From Firmicutes bacterium UBA1535 (GTDB lineage: Bacteria; Bacillota; Clostridia; Tissierellales; Sedimentibacteraceae): a DNA stretch of 5,633 nucleotides. The stretch lies in assembly GCA_002323775.1 (NCBI GenBank), contig DCPV01000205.1, forward strand, positions 741 through 6,373. The letters run 5' to 3'. How positions within the stretch are numbered: the stretch's first letter is position 1; every line of letters begins with the position of its first letter. Below are positions 4,786-5,633 of the stretch, one piece after another. The notes below the pieces were generated by a model that saw nothing but the letters and a program-made list of their open reading frames with translations, made no database searches and was not told the DNA's origin. Made by a program: the position numbers and the translations under genes.

Positions 4786-5633
4786 ACTAATTATAATATT
4801 AAGTTTAATATTAACTATTTTCTTAATTTTTCCAACAACAGCATATTCATATGATGATTACAATCGTGCAGGTAATCAAAATTTTGGAAATGGAATTTTT
4901 AAAGATGGGTATTTTAGGGTAGAAGAAGCACAATTAAGAAATGTTATTGAATATTTTCTTGGCTTTATTAATTATTCTTCACTAGAACATCAAGACTTAT
5001 ATTTTGATTATCTCGTTGAGGAAGTTTCATCACAAAATCCTTTTTTTGGTGCAGCTGTACAGGTGGCTCTTGATTTATATAATCTTGCAGATGGTGTGAT
5101 TGGAGGATGGAAAGATTATATTATTGCTATGAAAAATTTAGATAAAGAACGTAAAATAGAATTAATTGAAACTATGTATCGTGCTGAAAATATATTAGAA
5201 GGTCAATTAGAAACTATGGCAATAGCATATGAAACAGGCAAAAAGCATCGTAATTCTAATGAAAAAGCTCCAATAGAGGCTCTAATTAAAGCTAACAATA
5301 TACGAAAAAATATTTTAAAAAAATTAGATAGCGATATTGAAGAAATAAATAATAAAATTACAAGAGTTACGTTTGAAGAAATAAATAGTAGGATTGCAAG
5401 GTTTACGGTTGATCCGAGAGGTATTCACTTTAAAGGGAATAACCATTATATTGCCATAAAAAATATATTAGAAGAATATAGAGAAAAAATATATCCTTTA
5501 GTATATGAATATCCCTCACTTATAAACCTATATGCTTTAGGTAGATATGAATTAGCAGATAATGAAGCCTCTTCAGAAAAAAATGTATACTCACAACAGC
5601 AAACAGCAATTGTTGTTAATTGTAAAACTTATT
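4769..5633 (+). CDS. Predicted secreted protein of unknown function, 3' end outside window
   Basis: The frame is open from ATG 4769 to the window edge (288 codons visible), so the protein is longer. A signal peptide is clear: MKRRN, hydrophobic core LIIILSLILTIFLIF (7-21), then PTTAYS before YDD, with A-Y-S as a probable signal peptidase I site after residue 27. There is no lipobox Cys. The exported part is helix-rich and charged. A mildly hydrophobic amphipathic segment GAAVQVALDLYNLADGVIGG lies near 94-113, and Glu/Lys/Asn-rich, probably coiled-coil helices follow to about residue 215. No catalytic motif or cell-wall anchoring repeat is visible in this part. ATG 4769, preceded by AGGGAGGGG, is preferred because the signal peptide starts there. 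ATG 4730 would add 13 residues (MKGRDTLKREGFS) and also has its own ribosome site. I do not recognise the family; it may be a cargo gene or host chromosome beyond the element. Confidence 0.8.
   Translation, partial: MKRRNSLIIILSLILTIFLIFPTTAYSYDDYNRAGNQNFGNGIFKDGYFRVEEAQLRNVIEYFLGFINYSSLEHQDLYFDYLVEEVSSQNPFFGAAVQVALDLYNLADGVIGGWKDYIIAMKNLDKERKIELIETMYRAENILEGQLETMAIAYETGKKHRNSNEKAPIEALIKANNIRKNILKKLDSDIEEINNKITRVTFEEINSRIARFTVDPRGIHFKGNNHYIAIKNILEEYREKIYPLVYEYPSLINLYALGRYELADNEASSEKNVYSQQQTAIVVNCKTY

Noticed and set aside
1..5633. CRISPR array, tRNA, rRNA or intact insertion sequence
   Set aside because: No regularly spaced repeats, cloverleaf, conserved rRNA sequence or transposase frame was seen.

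Overview
The window is very AT-rich with purine-rich Shine-Dalgarno sites and A/T-biased codons, which fits a low-GC Firmicute of the clostridial type. Its left half carries the downstream part of a conjugation (type IV secretion) module of the kind found in Tn1549-like integrative and conjugative elements (ICEs) or related plasmids. The host species cannot be named, and the window does not show whether the element is integrated or a plasmid.

Region 1 (1-2709) is one tightly packed same-strand operon. It contains the C-terminal part of a VirB4-like transfer ATPase (2-685) and a membrane protein resembling the linker part of CD1108-type ICE proteins but lacking their wall-hydrolase domain (700-1785). 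These are followed by a small overlapping gene with a repeat motif common in ICE accessory proteins (1754-2005), a small DUF4315-like coiled-coil protein (1995-2315) and a small SSB-like OB-fold protein (2392-2709). A strong intrinsic terminator at about 2711-2766 closes the operon. The VirB4, CD1108-like and DUF4315-like order matches Tn1549-type modules; the DUF4366, topoisomerase and relaxase genes often found downstream are absent.

Region 2 (2767-4045) has a promoter-like sequence, short AT-rich palindromes and a 375-residue protein with three winged-helix modules (2918-4045). It is probably a regulator or replication-type DNA-binding protein of the element.

Region 3 (4046-4729) has no convincing intact gene. 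It holds three CCCCA-containing repeats directly after the winged-helix gene, a 29-codon coding-like remnant between two stops (4239-4325), a perfect 11-bp stem-loop (4461-4488) whose arm sequence recurs near 4166, and an imperfect 12-bp inverted repeat (4572-4637). It looks like a junction or decayed segment.

Region 4 (4730-5633) begins a predicted secreted protein that stays open to the window end. Its ribosome-binding site and start codon are duplicated in a perfectly in-phase 39-bp tandem repeat, so there are two complete initiation sites 13 codons apart. I do not recognise this protein's family.
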